64,000 nucleotides of DNA from Methylophilus sp. DW102 (GTDB lineage Bacteria > Pseudomonadota > Gammaproteobacteria > Burkholderiales > Methylophilaceae), in assembly GCF_037076555.1 (NCBI RefSeq), contig NZ_AP029023.1, positions 2,232,001-2,296,000 on the forward strand, in the 5' to 3' direction. Made by a program: the position numbers and the translations under genes. The number at the start of each line of letters is the position of its first letter. Positions within the stretch are counted from its first letter, which is position 1. Shown piece by piece: positions 8,647 through 18,028 of this stretch. The notes under the pieces are model-generated. The model saw only the letters and a list, made by a program, of their open reading frames with translations, made no database searches and was not told the DNA's origin.

Positions 8647-9894
8647 CTATCCCTGCATTACAAAACCATCACTATTACGCACAACCGCTGCCAACTCCTC
8701 AGCCAACACCGCTAGTGCCCTGGCCTCCAGTTTAAGTATTTTTTGCGTGAGCTCTGGGTTATGCAGCGGTAAAAATGAGGCGCCGCCCAAATCACTTAAC
8801 ACCACTTTTTCAGGCCCCCACAAAATATTATGCGCGTATAAATCGCCGTGCATGAGGCCATGGGCATGCAGGTGTTCTGCAGCCTGGGTAATGCCTTTTA
8901 AAATAAATTCGGCTTGTTGTGGCGTGAGTGTTAAATCATCCGCGTATACATCGCGCGTGCAGCTTTCATAACTCGGGGGCCTGGCCAGCACTTTTAAATC
9001 GGCGTCCAACAGAGGCATAACCAAACCATCAACGCCTTGCGGGTGATTGTGTATCACGCCTTTGACGCCGACTAAATTGGGGTGCTCGCCGGCCAGCATA
9101 TTGGCATGCATTTCACAGCGTGGCAGGCCGTCGCTAGTGAGGCCACTCTTAAAGAGTTTTACTGCCACAGACTCTTGCATGTTTTTGTTTTGCATTAACG
9201 CCTGGTAGGTAACGCCAGAGGCGCCTTCGCCTAACACATGTTGCAGCGTGAGGGTTTGCCAATCGATATGTTGTATGTGATGTTGGCTGATTAACGCTTG
9301 CTCAATGGCGTTACAAAACGGGTTGCCGGCATAGGCGAGCCAGGTGAGTTTGGGTAGGTCGAATAAAAATTCGGGCAAGGTCTCAAACTGGTTGGCAGAA
9401 ATCCGCAACAACTCTAAGGCGTGGCAATTTGCCAGGCTGGCGGGCAAGCTGCTGAGCTGGTTACCTGCCAGCATGAGTTTTTGTAGCTTGCTGCACTCGC
9501 CCAATGCATGAGGCACTTTACTCAGTGCATTATCGGTGACGATAAACCAGCGTAAGGTGTGGGTGGGGATGGCGCTTTCAGCGATGTGTTTGATCTGGTT
9601 GGCTTTAAAACCAATCATGCTTAGGTTTTCGCATTGCCCCAGCACTTCTGGTAGGTGCGTAAACTGGTTGTTTGAGCAAAACAGAATGCGCAGTTTTTTC
9701 AGGCGATTGAGATCACTGGGCAACTCAGTCAGCGCATTGCCGGACAAGTCCAGAATCTCTAGGCTATCGGCTAAGTCAAAAATCTCAGCGGGGAACTGCG
9801 TTAACTGCGCACTTAATTTGAGCTGTTGGGCCCCTTGAAGTTTGCCTGCCTTGAGTTGAGCGAGAGTGTCGTCGGGCGCTGGGGTGGGTGTCAT
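8647..9894 (-). CDS. Leucine-rich-repeat protein with C-terminal Ser/Thr/Tyr kinase-like domain
   Basis: The 415-residue protein carries about seven leucine-rich repeats (roughly 22-190, for example LEILDLSGNALTELPSDL) followed by a eukaryotic-type kinase domain. Kinase features are the glycine loop LGEGASGVTY (221-230), the ATP-binding lysine in VAVK (K246), the catalytic loop HGDLYAHN (349-356, H-G-D in place of H-R-D) and SDLGG (367-371) in place of DFG. Catalytic residues are largely present, so it may be active. Substrate and role are unknown. It has no secretion signal and no obvious operon partner. The start is ATG 9894; a GTG lies directly upstream. Confidence 0.85.
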   Translation of the reverse strand: MTPTPAPDDTLAQLKAGKLQGAQQLKLSAQLTQFPAEIFDLADSLEILDLSGNALTELPSDLNRLKKLRILFCSNNQFTHLPEVLGQCENLSMIGFKANQIKHIAESAIPTHTLRWFIVTDNALSKVPHALGECSKLQKLMLAGNQLSSLPASLANCHALELLRISANQFETLPEFLFDLPKLTWLAYAGNPFCNAIEQALISQHHIQHIDWQTLTLQHVLGEGASGVTYQALMQNKNMQESVAVKLFKSGLTSDGLPRCEMHANMLAGEHPNLVGVKGVIHNHPQGVDGLVMPLLDADLKVLARPPSYESCTRDVYADDLTLTPQQAEFILKGITQAAEHLHAHGLMHGDLYAHNILWGPEKVVLSDLGGASFLPLHNPELTQKILKLEARALAVLAEELAAVVRNSDGFVMQG

Positions 9895-10011
9895 CACAAT
9901 GCATGTATTTTATGGATGCGCTATGTTACTTCAATTACTTTGCAGATTTTCATCTCGGGCAGGAGATTCAGCGGCGACAAAAAACCTAGACTAGTCTCTT
10001 ACAACCAGAGG

Positions 10012-10056
10012 TTGCATTATCTCCACCCGCTTTTAAAATACATACAATCTCTTGTA
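10012..10056 (+). promoter_or_regulatory. Promoter and operator-like repeat before the VapB-type gene
   Basis: A -35-like TTGCAT (10012-10017) and a -10-like TAAAAT (10034-10039) are 16 bp apart. Immediately downstream lies a perfect inverted repeat TACAA-N4-TTGTA (10043-10056), well placed for repression by the AbrB-type product of the next gene. Confidence 0.5.
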
Positions 10057-10084
10057 CACAGTTAAATTAACGAGGGGAACGTTT

Positions 10085-10306
10085 ATGCAAACCTTAAAAA
10101 CGCGTGTTTTTAATAATGGGAATAGCCAGGCCGTGCACATTCCACGAGCTTTCCAATTAGATGTTCAACAAGTTGAAATAAGCCGTGCAGACAATGGTGA
10201 TCTGGTGATACACCCCATCAAACCTAACAGAGGGGATAGGCTGATGGAAGCGCTAAATCAATTTGACGACGACTTTATTCGTGCGCTTGCAGATATTAGC
10301 GCGTAA
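10085..10306 (+). CDS. Orphan VapB/MazE-type antitoxin (AbrB swapped-hairpin DNA-binding protein)
   Basis: The 73-residue protein begins with the AbrB/SpoVT-type DNA-binding signature (LKTRVFNNGNSQAVHIPRAF), followed by a short tail rich in acidic residues (RLMEALNQFDDDFIRALADI). GAGGGG lies 7 bases before the ATG. VapB antitoxins normally precede a PIN-domain VapC toxin. Here the next gene is the convergent hupE, only 10 bp away, so the toxin is absent. It may be a decayed module, an antitoxin acting in trans, or a free-standing regulator. Confidence 0.85.
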   Translation: MQTLKTRVFNNGNSQAVHIPRAFQLDVQQVEISRADNGDLVIHPIKPNRGDRLMEALNQFDDDFIRALADISA

Positions 10307-10316
10307 TCAATCTGTT

Positions 10317-10880
10317 TTAAGCCAACATCCACACAGCGCCCAAGCCCAGCATCAAGCCGCCCAGTAATTGCGTGGCTCTTTGCAATTGTGGATGGGTCTG
10401 GCGGCCCAACACCCAGCCCAAACCATGCAGCAGAGCCGTTGCCAGCACCATACCCGCCAAGCCTGACCATTGGTTGCCAATTTCCATGCCATGCAAATAG
10501 CCATGTGCAGCGGCGGCAATACTGACGACGCCGATTTGCATGGCACGGTTCACTGTTAAATTGCTCACCAGTAACAAGCCCATGACCACCACGCTGGCCG
10601 CCACCAGGGCTTCAGCCAATACGACCGGCAGCCAAGCCATGGCAAATGACGCAGAGGCGGCCATCACCGTCACAAACAGCACTGGCAACTGCCAACCTTG
10701 CGCGGCCGGACGGCGCGCGGCCCAGATCCCCAGCGCGAACATCACCAGCAGATGATCCCAGCCACTGAATGGATGCATGAAGCCAGCGGCAAAGCCAGAC
10801 TCCAGGCCGTGGCCAGGATGGGCAAAGGCGTTGCTCGATGCAGCGAACGCGGCAATGGCGAACAGAATATTTTTTTTCAT
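10317..10880 (-). CDS. hupE: HupE/UreJ-family nickel transporter-like membrane protein
   Basis: The 187-residue protein has a cleavable signal peptide ending SNAFA, then the family's HPGHG motif, and six or so membrane segments with conserved histidines (SGWDHL, HGYLHGMEIG, LLHGLGW). HupE/UreJ proteins are thought to import nickel for hydrogenase or urease. It is the last gene on the strand of the urease cluster, about 200 bp after ureG, so nickel supply to urease is the natural role. The long palindrome in the gap may uncouple its expression from ureG. Confidence 0.88.
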   Translation of the reverse strand: MKKNILFAIAAFAASSNAFAHPGHGLESGFAAGFMHPFSGWDHLLVMFALGIWAARRPAAQGWQLPVLFVTVMAASASFAMAWLPVVLAEALVAASVVVMGLLLVSNLTVNRAMQIGVVSIAAAAHGYLHGMEIGNQWSGLAGMVLATALLHGLGWVLGRQTHPQLQRATQLLGGLMLGLGAVWMLA

Positions 10881-10982
10881 TGAATCTTCTCCGTTTTAAT
10901 TTCGGGATACTTGTGGTCTAAACCACTTTAGTCTGCATTTGGTATTTCAACCCAATTCAAGATGAACTACCTTCAAGTGTTC

Positions 10983-11083
10983 AAGCGAATGATATGCGTT
11001 TGTGGCAAGGCGTGCGGGCGCAGACAGTACAAACTAGTACGGCAAGCCCGCGCAACACCGCCACGGACGCATAGCATTTGCTT
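10983..11083. repeat. Long imperfect palindrome after ureG
   Basis: Two arms of about 40 bases pair imperfectly. The left begins AAGCGAATGATATGCG and the right ends CGCATAGCATTTGCTT; GTGGC/GCCAC and GCGGGC/GCCCGC blocks lie further in, and the centre is close to GTACAAACTAGTAC. The element abuts the ureG stop codon and could form a large hairpin in the ureG-hupE transcript, acting as terminator or mRNA stabiliser. Confidence 0.6.
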
Positions 11084-11085
11084 GA

Positions 11086-11742
11086 TTAAAGCATCAGGCC
11101 TTGTTTTTCGATGAACCTGACAATGTCTTCCAACCCCTGCCCCGTCTTCAAATTACTGAAAATAAACGGTTTCTCGCCGCGCATCTTCTTGGCGTCACGG
11201 TCCATCACTTCGAGGGAGGCACCCACCATAGGCGCCAGGTCTATCTTGTTGATCACGAGCAAATCAGATTTGGTAATACCGGGGCCACCTTTGCGCGGGA
11301 TTTTCTCCCCGGCGGCGACATCGATCACATAAATTGTGAGGTCAGACAATTCGGGACTAAATGTCGCGGCCAGGTTATCGCCACCACTTTCGACAAACAC
11401 AATATCCAGCGTCTGAAAACGTTTGCTCAGTTGCATCACCGCTTCGAGGTTCATGGAAGCGTCTTCGCGGATGGCGGTATGCGGGCAGCCGCCGGTTTCC
11501 ACACCGATGATGCGTTCTGGCACCAGCGCTTCGTTGCGGGTTAAAAATTCGGCATCTTCTTTGGTGTAAATATCGTTGGTGACCACGGCAATGTTATATA
11601 CCTCGCGCAAACGCTGGCACAGCGCCAGGGTCAGCGCGGTTTTGCCGGAGCCCACCGGGCCACCAATGCCCACGCGCAGCGGCTCTTTGAACTCGGTGAC
11701 TTCAGGCATGGGGCTATCAAATTGGGTATGTATTTTCATCAT
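11086..11742 (-). CDS. ureG: Urease accessory GTPase UreG
   Basis: The 218-residue SIMIBI-class GTPase powers nickel delivery to apo-urease. The P-loop GPVGSGKT is at 28-35, the nickel-binding Cys-Pro-His motif at 86-88, and FVESGGDNL and NKIDLAP follow. It lies downstream of ureF with a 26-bp gap. Length and motifs are canonical. The ATG at 11742 is followed directly by a second ATG; either could be used and the ribosome-binding site is weak. Confidence 0.97.
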   Translation of the reverse strand: MMKIHTQFDSPMPEVTEFKEPLRVGIGGPVGSGKTALTLALCQRLREVYNIAVVTNDIYTKEDAEFLTRNEALVPERIIGVETGGCPHTAIREDASMNLEAVMQLSKRFQTLDIVFVESGGDNLAATFSPELSDLTIYVIDVAAGEKIPRKGGPGITKSDLLVINKIDLAPMVGASLEVMDRDAKKMRGEKPFIFSNLKTGQGLEDIVRFIEKQGLML

Positions 11743-11768
11743 GGGTTAAACGCTCTTTAACAAACAGG

Positions 11769-12467
11769 TTATGACCTGAACAAACGGCTGTACTGGGTCT
11801 CGTGCAAACAGCCCGCGATACTCAGCAATGGATTAAAGTTACTCATCTCTTCATCTGGCAGGGCCATGGCGCTGGCGACCACTTGCGGCAGTTGCTCACC
11901 TAGCGCCAGTAAAATGGTCTGCCCGGCCACTTGGCCCAGCGGCACGGTTTTCATGGCGGCGCTGGCCTGATTTTCACACCAGCCCCAGGCGTAGCCATGC
12001 AACATATGCTCCGGCGCAATCTGCCAGTGTTGGGCGATGGCGGCATACATGGTGGGGAATGCCGGGCTCGTCAGGGTGTTGAGTTTTGCCACCAACGCAG
12101 GTGGCGTGTCTTTGAGCTCGGACAGCAGGCGACGCAGTGAATAGCCCATTTGCCGGGTTTCAGCATAGCCTTCGGCGGTATCGCGGCCCGCCTGGTAAAA
12201 ATCATCCCACGCCTGCACTTGCGCCAGGTCATCGGCTTGCCAGGCTTGATACAAGCGGTAGAGTACCGGCAACTCGAAACGCGCCTGATACACCTGCAAG
12301 CTATCGCCTATCCAGGCTTGTGCGCTCGGCACATCCTTGACCTGGCCGGATTCAATCGCCCACTCCAGCCCCTGCGAGTAACAATAGGCGCCCACAGGGA
12401 GCAGCGGGCTGGCCAGCTGCAGCAAGCGGCTGAGCGCCAGGCTCGCGTTTAACGGGCTGACACTCAT
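11769..12467 (-). CDS. ureF: Urease accessory protein UreF
   Basis: The 232-residue all-helical protein contains the family hallmark [17 protein letters not shown] near the N-terminus, a central [19 protein letters not shown] and a late [22 protein letters not shown]. UreF bridges UreD (UreH) and UreG in the activation complex and gates GTP-dependent nickel insertion. Its ATG overlaps the ureE stop by 4 bases, indicating translational coupling. Confidence 0.96.
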   Translation of the reverse strand: MSVSPLNASLALSRLLQLASPLLPVGAYCYSQGLEWAIESGQVKDVPSAQAWIGDSLQVYQARFELPVLYRLYQAWQADDLAQVQAWDDFYQAGRDTAEGYAETRQMGYSLRRLLSELKDTPPALVAKLNTLTSPAFPTMYAAIAQHWQIAPEHMLHGYAWGWCENQASAAMKTVPLGQVAGQTILLALGEQLPQVVASAMALPDEEMSNFNPLLSIAGCLHETQYSRLFRS

Positions 12468-12964
12468 TCGCTGCCCTGCCCACTTTTCACGCGTGGACGC
12501 AACGCTTGCAAACTGTCCTCATCATGCCCATGCCGGTGACCACCGCCATAGGCCCCGGCCTCCGGCTCAAACGGCGCCTGGACTTCGCTCACTTGCATGC
12601 CCAAGCCAAGCAGCATGTCGCGCAACACGTAATCTTGCTCCAGCCGTAGCCAGCCATCGCCAATTTGTAGCGGCACGTGCCTGTTGCCCAAGTGGTAAGC
12701 CGCGCGCATGAGGTCGCGCGGGGTGGGCGCAATCACGTTATACACCGGCTCTTGCGCCGCCACGATCTGCACCACCACACTGCCATCTTCAGACTGGATC
12801 AGGTCGCCGCCACGCAGAATAATCCCGCGACTTAAAAACAGCGCCGCCTCACGGCCAGAAGCCAAGGTCACGCGCAAACGGCTTTTCTGGCGCTGGTCAA
12901 ACGGCAGCTCCAGCGTGTCGTCAATATGGCCACTGAGGGCGATGCGTTCGGTTAAATGAATCAT
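12464..12964 (-). CDS. ureE: Urease nickel metallochaperone UreE
   Basis: The 166-residue protein has the N-terminal peptide-binding domain and the C-terminal metal domain. H96 in [10 protein letters not shown] corresponds to the nickel-binding histidine at the dimer interface in Klebsiella UreE. The C-terminus is moderately histidine-rich ([12 protein letters not shown], about 142-153), a nickel reservoir of the classical type though shorter than in Klebsiella. It is placed between ureC and ureF in the operon. Confidence 0.96.
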   Translation of the reverse strand: MIHLTERIALSGHIDDTLELPFDQRQKSRLRVTLASGREAALFLSRGIILRGGDLIQSEDGSVVVQIVAAQEPVYNVIAPTPRDLMRAAYHLGNRHVPLQIGDGWLRLEQDYVLRDMLLGLGMQVSEVQAPFEPEAGAYGGGHRHGHDEDSLQALRPRVKSGQGSE

Positions 12965-13007
12965 TTTTTAATTTCAATCACAATCAATGTGCCCGCACAG
13001 CCCATGA

Positions 13008-14711
13008 TTAAAACAAGAAGTACCGCTGCGCCATTGGCAGCACTTCTGCCGGTTCACACACCAGCGGCATACCATCCGCCAGCACTTCATAGGTTTCCGG
13101 GTCCACGTCTATCTTGGGCATCCAGGTGTTATGCACCATGTCCGCCTTTTTGACGTCGCGCGTGCCTTTGACCGCTACCAATGGCTTTTGCAGACCAAGG
13201 GCTTTAATTTCAGGATTTTCGAGCGCGGCTTGCGAGACAAAGGTCAGGGCGGTTTTGAGACCGCCGCCATAGGCACCAAACATAGGGCGGTAATGCACGG
13301 GCTGAGGCGTCGGGATAGAGGCATTCGGATCGCCCATCGCTGCCGCGGCAATCATGCCCCCCTTGATAATGGTAAATGGCTTCACGCCAAAGAAGGCGGG
13401 TTTCCACACCACCAGGTCAGCCAGCTTGCCGACCTCGATCGAGCCGACCACATGACTGATACCATGTGTCAGCGCCGGGTTGATGGTGTATTTGGCGATA
13501 TAGCGTTTGACGCGGAAGTTGTCGTTGCCCGCCGCATCTTCAGCCAATGGCCCGCGCTGGATTTTCATTTTGTGCGCAGTTTGCCAGGTGCGGATAATCA
13601 CTTCACCGACACGGCCCATGGCTTGGGAGTCGGAAGACATCATGGAAAATGCGCCCAGGTCATGAAAAATATCTTCGGCAGCGATGGTCTCACGACGGAT
13701 ACGACTTTCGGCAAAGGCAATATCCTCGGCAATCGCCGGGTCCAGATGGTGACACACCATGAGCATATCCAGATGCTCATCTATAGTGTTGACGGTAAAT
13801 GGCCGCGTCGGGTTGGTGGAGGATGGCAGCACATTAGGCTGGCTGGCCGCCTTGATAATATCTGGCGCATGGCCACCGCCCGCGCCTTCGGTATGGAAGG
13901 TATGGATGGTGCGGCCCTTGAACGCGCCTATGGTGGTCTCAACAAAGCCGGACTCATTCAGGGTATCGGAGTGGATCGCAACCTGGATATCCATTTCATC
14001 CGCCACACTCAGGCAGTTATCAATCGCGGCGGGCGTGGTGCCCCAGTCTTCATGTAACTTGAGGCCGATGACCCCGGCGCGCACTTGCTCTCTGAGCGGT
14101 TCAGGCAGGCTGGCATTGCCCTTGCCCAAAAAGCCCAGATTCATGGGGAAAGCATCGGCTGACTGCAACATGCGGTGAATGTGCCAGGGGCCGGGCGTAC
14201 AGGTGGTGGCATAGGTGCCGGTTGCAGGCCCGGTGCCGCCGCCTATCATGGTGGTGACGCCAGACATCAGGGCTTCTTCAATCTGTTGCGGGCAAATAAA
14301 GTGGATATGGGTATCAATGCCGCCGGCCGTGATGATCATGCCTTCGCCGGCAATCACCTCGGTGCCCGCGCCTATGGCAATGGTCACGCCGGGCTGGATA
14401 TCCGGGTTGCCGGCTTTGCCGATGGCAGAAATATAACCGCCCTTGATGCCGATGTCGGCCTTGACGATGCCCCAGTGGTCGATAATCAGCGCGTTGGTGA
14501 TAACGGTATCCGCCACTTCGGCGGCCAGCCCCTGGCCTTGGCCCATGCCGTCACGGATGACTTTGCCGCCACCAAACTTGACCTCTTCACCATAAATGGT
14601 GAAATCCTGTTCGACTTCTACCCACAACTCGGTGTCGGCTAGCCTGACCTTGTCCCCCACGGTGGGGCCAAACATTTCCGCGTATGCGCGTTTATCCATT
14701 TTCACTGTCAT
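13008..14711 (-). CDS. ureC: Urease subunit alpha UreC (catalytic)
   Basis: The 567-residue catalytic subunit hydrolyses urea to ammonia and carbamate. All active-site residues are present with a +1 offset from Klebsiella aerogenes numbering: nickel ligands H135, H137, H247, H273 and D361, the carbamylated lysine K218 in GLKLHEDWG, and the general acid H321 in VCHHLDP. It is a separate alpha chain, in the three-chain (UreABC) bacterial arrangement. ureB lies 9 bp upstream. Confidence 0.98.
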   Translation of the reverse strand: MTVKMDKRAYAEMFGPTVGDKVRLADTELWVEVEQDFTIYGEEVKFGGGKVIRDGMGQGQGLAAEVADTVITNALIIDHWGIVKADIGIKGGYISAIGKAGNPDIQPGVTIAIGAGTEVIAGEGMIITAGGIDTHIHFICPQQIEEALMSGVTTMIGGGTGPATGTYATTCTPGPWHIHRMLQSADAFPMNLGFLGKGNASLPEPLREQVRAGVIGLKLHEDWGTTPAAIDNCLSVADEMDIQVAIHSDTLNESGFVETTIGAFKGRTIHTFHTEGAGGGHAPDIIKAASQPNVLPSSTNPTRPFTVNTIDEHLDMLMVCHHLDPAIAEDIAFAESRIRRETIAAEDIFHDLGAFSMMSSDSQAMGRVGEVIIRTWQTAHKMKIQRGPLAEDAAGNDNFRVKRYIAKYTINPALTHGISHVVGSIEVGKLADLVVWKPAFFGVKPFTIIKGGMIAAAAMGDPNASIPTPQPVHYRPMFGAYGGGLKTALTFVSQAALENPEIKALGLQKPLVAVKGTRDVKKADMVHNTWMPKIDVDPETYEVLADGMPLVCEPAEVLPMAQRYFLF

Positions 14712-14720
14712 TGCTACTCC

Positions 14721-15029
14721 CTACTTTAAGGCGCCCATTACGCGGCCAGCAAAGCCATACACTTTGCGCGCACCCGCCAGTTTGACCAATTGCACGGTAC
14801 GGGTCTGTCCCGGCTCAAACCGCACCGCAGTACCCGCCGCAATATTCAGGCGATAACCATAAGCCAGCGCCCGATCAAACGACAAGGCATCGTTGGTCTC
14901 ATAAAAATGGTAATGCGACCCGACCTGAATCGGCCGGTCACCGGTATTGGCCACATCCAGCGTGACCGTTTCACGCCCAACATTTAATTCGATGTCGCCT
15001 GCTGCGACCTGCATTTCGCCGGGAATCAT
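14721..15029 (-). CDS. ureB: Urease subunit beta UreB
   Basis: The 102-residue beta subunit begins with [16 protein letters not shown], the usual start of this family, and contains the conserved [15 protein letters not shown]. It packs against UreC in the (alpha-beta-gamma)3 enzyme. The gene is separated from ureA by a 201-bp gap, unusual because ureA and ureB are normally almost contiguous. A repeat element fills the gap (15069-15218). Confidence 0.97.
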   Translation of the reverse strand: MIPGEMQVAAGDIELNVGRETVTLDVANTGDRPIQVGSHYHFYETNDALSFDRALAYGYRLNIAAGTAVRFEPGQTRTVQLVKLAGARKVYGFAGRVMGALK

Positions 15030-15068
15030 ATGCTTTCCTCGTTTTTAATATGCATTCTTAATACCTTT

Positions 15069-15218
15069 TTTTACCGCCGATATACGCAGATAAACGCCGA
15101 TATTTTGTGCATCCGGTTTCGACAGGGTGTTTACACAAACCCACCACTCCAAAACCAGTGCTGGCCAAAGATGATATTGATTTTATCGGCGTGCATCGGC
15201 GTTTATCGGCGGTTAAAT
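15069..15218. repeat. MITE-like inverted-repeat element in the ureA-ureB gap
   Basis: The left end (15069-15102, TTTACCGCCGATATACGCAG and onwards to AAACGCCGATA) and the right end (15184-15217, TATCGGCGTGCATCGGCG and onwards to TCGGCGGTTAAA) form an imperfect inverted repeat of about 34 bases at the ends of a 150-bp unit. Each arm carries repeats of the short unit CGCCGAT or a close variant. No open frame lies inside. It resembles small non-coding mobile or REP-type elements and separates ureA from ureB within one operon. Confidence 0.65.
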
Positions 15219-15230
15219 TTTTTGTATCTA

Positions 15231-15533
15231 TTAGGGAATCGGATGATGCACCGTCACCAGCTTGGTACCGTCTGGGAAGGTGGCTTCGATTTGTATATCC
15301 GGGATCATTTCCGGCACGCCTTCCATCACCTCATCGCGGTTCAATAGCGTGGTGCCATAGCTCATCAGCTCGGCCACGGTTTTACCGTCACGCGCACCTT
15401 CCATAATGGCGGCGGAAATAAATGCCACCGCCTCAGGATAATTAAGTTTCAAGCCACGCGCCTTGCGCCGTTCAGCCAGCAAGGCCGCGGTAAATATCAA
15501 TAACTTGTCTTTTTCTCTGGGAGTTAATTCCAT
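15231..15533 (-). CDS. ureA: Urease subunit gamma UreA
   Basis: The 100-residue gamma subunit starts [20 protein letters not shown] and contains [19 protein letters not shown] and a C-terminal [13 protein letters not shown], all canonical. It forms the trimer core of the bacterial enzyme. ureD lies just upstream with a 36-bp gap. Confidence 0.98.
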   Translation of the reverse strand: MELTPREKDKLLIFTAALLAERRKARGLKLNYPEAVAFISAAIMEGARDGKTVAELMSYGTTLLNRDEVMEGVPEMIPDIQIEATFPDGTKLVTVHHPIP

Positions 15534-15569
15534 AGGATTGTTCTCTGACTATATTTTTATGCACGCAGC

Positions 15570-16436
15570 TTATGTATTCCAAATCCGCGGTCTGACTGCG
15601 TCTTTTTGATAATACCATGGCCGCAGTAACTGCCAGCACTGCTCAAAATACTGCCTAGCCTGCTGTGAGGCCTGGCCAACATAACGGATACATAACACCT
15701 CTGGCAAAGCGGTCACGCCAGTGTTGGCATCAGGCAAAGTAATCTCGCGACAAGCTTGCAGCACCTCTGCGGGCACGGCCCCGGCACACACCAGAAAAGT
15801 ACCGAACACCACCGACCCAGCCAGGCCAACAGGGCTGCTTTTTAAGAAGTCGTTAGCGTGCATGCAGGCGCATTCATTCCAGATCAAGCGGCCATCGCGA
15901 CGGATGCGCTGATTGAGCTGATAGGCGCCGGTCTGCCAGCGTTCCTGCTGCGCCTGACGGCCCAAACAGACGATGTCCCACGCCGCAAGGGTGGCATCGC
16001 CCGCCAGATCAATCTCGGCATGAAAACCAACTTCAGCGGCATCAAACAGGATATTTTCTTGCGGCAGCCACTCGAGGCCACTGCCGGACGCCAGCTGAAA
16101 ATGCAGCGTTTGTGTAGCCATCGTGCCATTGGCCTTATACCACTTGCCAGCGCCGGGGGTGGTCAGCAAGGCGTTTGCGCCCTCCCCCACGTGCACTTGC
16201 AAATGCAGCGCATCGCCCCCCGCCACCCCGCCAGGCGGATGCACAATGACGGCATGGCAAATGGCTTCGCCTTCAGGATGCAGGCTTTTTTGCACCACCA
16301 ACGGGCCTTTATGTAAGCGGTGTGCCAGGTAAGAACGTGCTTCACGTTTGGCAAAGCCAAGCTCTAATCGAGCTTGCCAGTGTTTTGTTGCGATCGTTTG
16401 CGCTAGCGATGGTGGCGTATGCTTTAAATCATCCAT
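15570..16436 (-). CDS. ureD: Urease accessory protein UreD (UreH)
   Basis: The 288-residue protein is the scaffold that binds apo-urease and, with UreF and UreG, delivers nickel. It shows the family signatures KSLHPEGEAICHAVIVHPPG, LLTTPGAGKWYK and WLPQENILFDAA. It is the first gene of the urease operon proper, 131 bp after urtE; that gap holds an inverted repeat. Confidence 0.95.
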   Translation of the reverse strand: MDDLKHTPPSLAQTIATKHWQARLELGFAKREARSYLAHRLHKGPLVVQKSLHPEGEAICHAVIVHPPGGVAGGDALHLQVHVGEGANALLTTPGAGKWYKANGTMATQTLHFQLASGSGLEWLPQENILFDAAEVGFHAEIDLAGDATLAAWDIVCLGRQAQQERWQTGAYQLNQRIRRDGRLIWNECACMHANDFLKSSPVGLAGSVVFGTFLVCAGAVPAEVLQACREITLPDANTGVTALPEVLCIRYVGQASQQARQYFEQCWQLLRPWYYQKDAVRPRIWNT

Positions 16437-16484
16437 AACGGCATCATGCCACAGTCAAATCAGGAATATTACTTTTTAATGCTT

Positions 16485-16555
16485 GCCACAGAGGACACAG
16501 CACACAGAGGAACGGCAAATTCGTTTTGCTCTGTGGACGCCGTGTCCTCTGTGGC
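16485..16555. repeat. Inverted-repeat element between urtE and ureD
   Basis: Seventeen-base arms GCCACAGAGGACACAGC (16485-16501) and GCCGTGTCCTCTGTGGC (16539-16555) pair with one mismatch. A second, inner CACAGAGG/CTCTGTGG pair lies inside. The transcript would form a long hairpin between transporter and urease genes. There is no clear U-tract, so processing or stabilisation is as likely as termination. Confidence 0.65.
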
Positions 16556-16566
16556 TAAAAAAGCAC

Positions 16567-17256
16567 TTATACAGACAAATAACTTTTTACCTTAGCTGCA
16601 TCCACGTTGTCGCGCGTATCCTCATGGATAAAACGGCCTTTATCAATGACGATAATACGGTCTGCCACTTCCATGGTGAAGCTCAACACCTGCTCGGAGA
16701 CGATGATGGTGATTTCACGCATTTTGCGGATTTCGTTGAGCACCTTGGCGATGTCCTTGATGATGGACGGTTGAATCCCTTCGGTCGGCTCATCCAGCAG
16801 TAATACTTTTGGATTGGTCACCAGCGCGCGGGCAATCGCCAATTGCTGCTGCTGACCACCGGACAGGTTACCGCCCTTGCGTTTACGCATTTCATGCAAC
16901 ACCGGGAACAACGCGAAAATATCATCCGGGATCTCGCCTGAAGCCGATTTTTCGAGACCGGTTTCGATGTTTTCCTGTACGGTCATGTTCGGAAAAATCC
17001 AGCGGCCTTGTGGCACATAGGCAAGCCCCTTCATGACGCGTTCATGGGTAGCTGAGCCTTGCAGATCTACCCCATCAACGGTGGCTTTGCTGGCTTTGCT
17101 TGGCAAAATGCCCATCAGTGATTTGAACAGCGTGGTTTTGCCCATGCCGTTGCGGCCCATGATGGCCAGTGTTTCGTTTTTGTTGGCTTTGAAATTCAGG
17201 CCATGAATGACCTGACTTTGGCCATAACTCACCTGCAAATTTTCAATTTCAAACAT
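16567..17256 (-). CDS. urtE: Urea/amide ABC transporter ATP-binding protein UrtE
   Basis: The 229-residue LivF-type ATPase carries GRNGMGKTTL (Walker A), LSGGQQQQLAIARAL (signature) and VLLLDEPTEGIQPSI (Walker B). With UrtD it energises the urea/short-chain amide importer UrtBC fed by the binding protein UrtA. It is the last gene of the transporter block, before ureD, so substrate import and hydrolysis are linked. Confidence 0.95.
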   Translation of the reverse strand: MFEIENLQVSYGQSQVIHGLNFKANKNETLAIMGRNGMGKTTLFKSLMGILPSKASKATVDGVDLQGSATHERVMKGLAYVPQGRWIFPNMTVQENIETGLEKSASGEIPDDIFALFPVLHEMRKRKGGNLSGGQQQQLAIARALVTNPKVLLLDEPTEGIQPSIIKDIAKVLNEIRKMREITIIVSEQVLSFTMEVADRIIVIDKGRFIHEDTRDNVDAAKVKSYLSV

Positions 17257-17284
17257 GCTGTGCTCCTTGAATGGCCTAATCCAA

Positions 17285-18028
17285 TTAATGTCCTAAATAC
17301 ACTTCGATGACTTTTTCGTCTGCCTGGACTTTCTCCATCGGCCCCTCGGCGAGGATTTTGCCCTGATGCAGTACTGTCACCTTGTGCGCAATTTTCTTCA
17401 CAAACTCCATATCGTGCTCGATCACAATCACCGAGCGGTTCTGGCAGATGCGGTTGAGCAAATCGGCGGTCTGGTCGCGCTCCTTGGCGCTCATGCCTGC
17501 CACAGGTTCATCCAGCATCAACAGCTCAGGCTCTTGCATGAGCAACATGCCGATTTCCAGCCATTGTTTCTGGCCGTGACTGAGCAAGGCAGATTCCATC
17601 TCAAGAAACTCGGTCAACATGATGTCTGCCGCCACTTTGCGTACACGGTCTTCCACCTCTTGTGTCCGTTTGAAGGTCAGGCTGCCAAACACGCCGCGGC
17701 CTTTGGGGTAAGACACTTCCAGGTTTTGATAAACCGTGAGGTTTTCATAAATGGACGGGTTCTGAAACTTGCGGCCGACGCCGGAACGCACAATTTCGTG
17801 CTCGGACAGCTTGGTCAACTCAGTGTTTTTAAACTTGATTGAACCGGCTGTAGATTTGGTTTTACCGCAAATCAGGTCCAGTACCGTGGTCTTGCCGGCG
17901 CCGTTAGGCCCCACCAGCACACGCAGTTCGTTTTTGTCGATATACATGGTGAGGCTATCCACCGCTTTAAAGCCATCGAAGGAGACGGTCAGGTCTTCTA
18001 CTGCCAAGACGAAGTCGGTATTACTCAT
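17285..18028 (-). CDS. urtD: Urea/amide ABC transporter ATP-binding protein UrtD
   Basis: The 247-residue LivG-type ATPase shows GPNGAGKTTVLDLI (Walker A), the UrtD-characteristic signature LSHGQKQWLEIGMLL and LLMLDEPVAGMSA (Walker B). Its ATG overlaps the urtC stop by 4 bases, and a 28-bp gap leads to urtE. Confidence 0.95.
   Translation of the reverse strand: MSNTDFVLAVEDLTVSFDGFKAVDSLTMYIDKNELRVLVGPNGAGKTTVLDLICGKTKSTAGSIKFKNTELTKLSEHEIVRSGVGRKFQNPSIYENLTVYQNLEVSYPKGRGVFGSLTFKRTQEVEDRVRKVAADIMLTEFLEMESALLSHGQKQWLEIGMLLMQEPELLMLDEPVAGMSAKERDQTADLLNRICQNRSVIVIEHDMEFVKKIAHKVTVLHQGKILAEGPMEKVQADEKVIEVYLGH

Noticed and set aside
13131..14057. Long open frame on the plus strand opposite ureC
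   Set aside because: It is an antisense shadow of a highly conserved gene; no ribosome-binding site or recognisable product.
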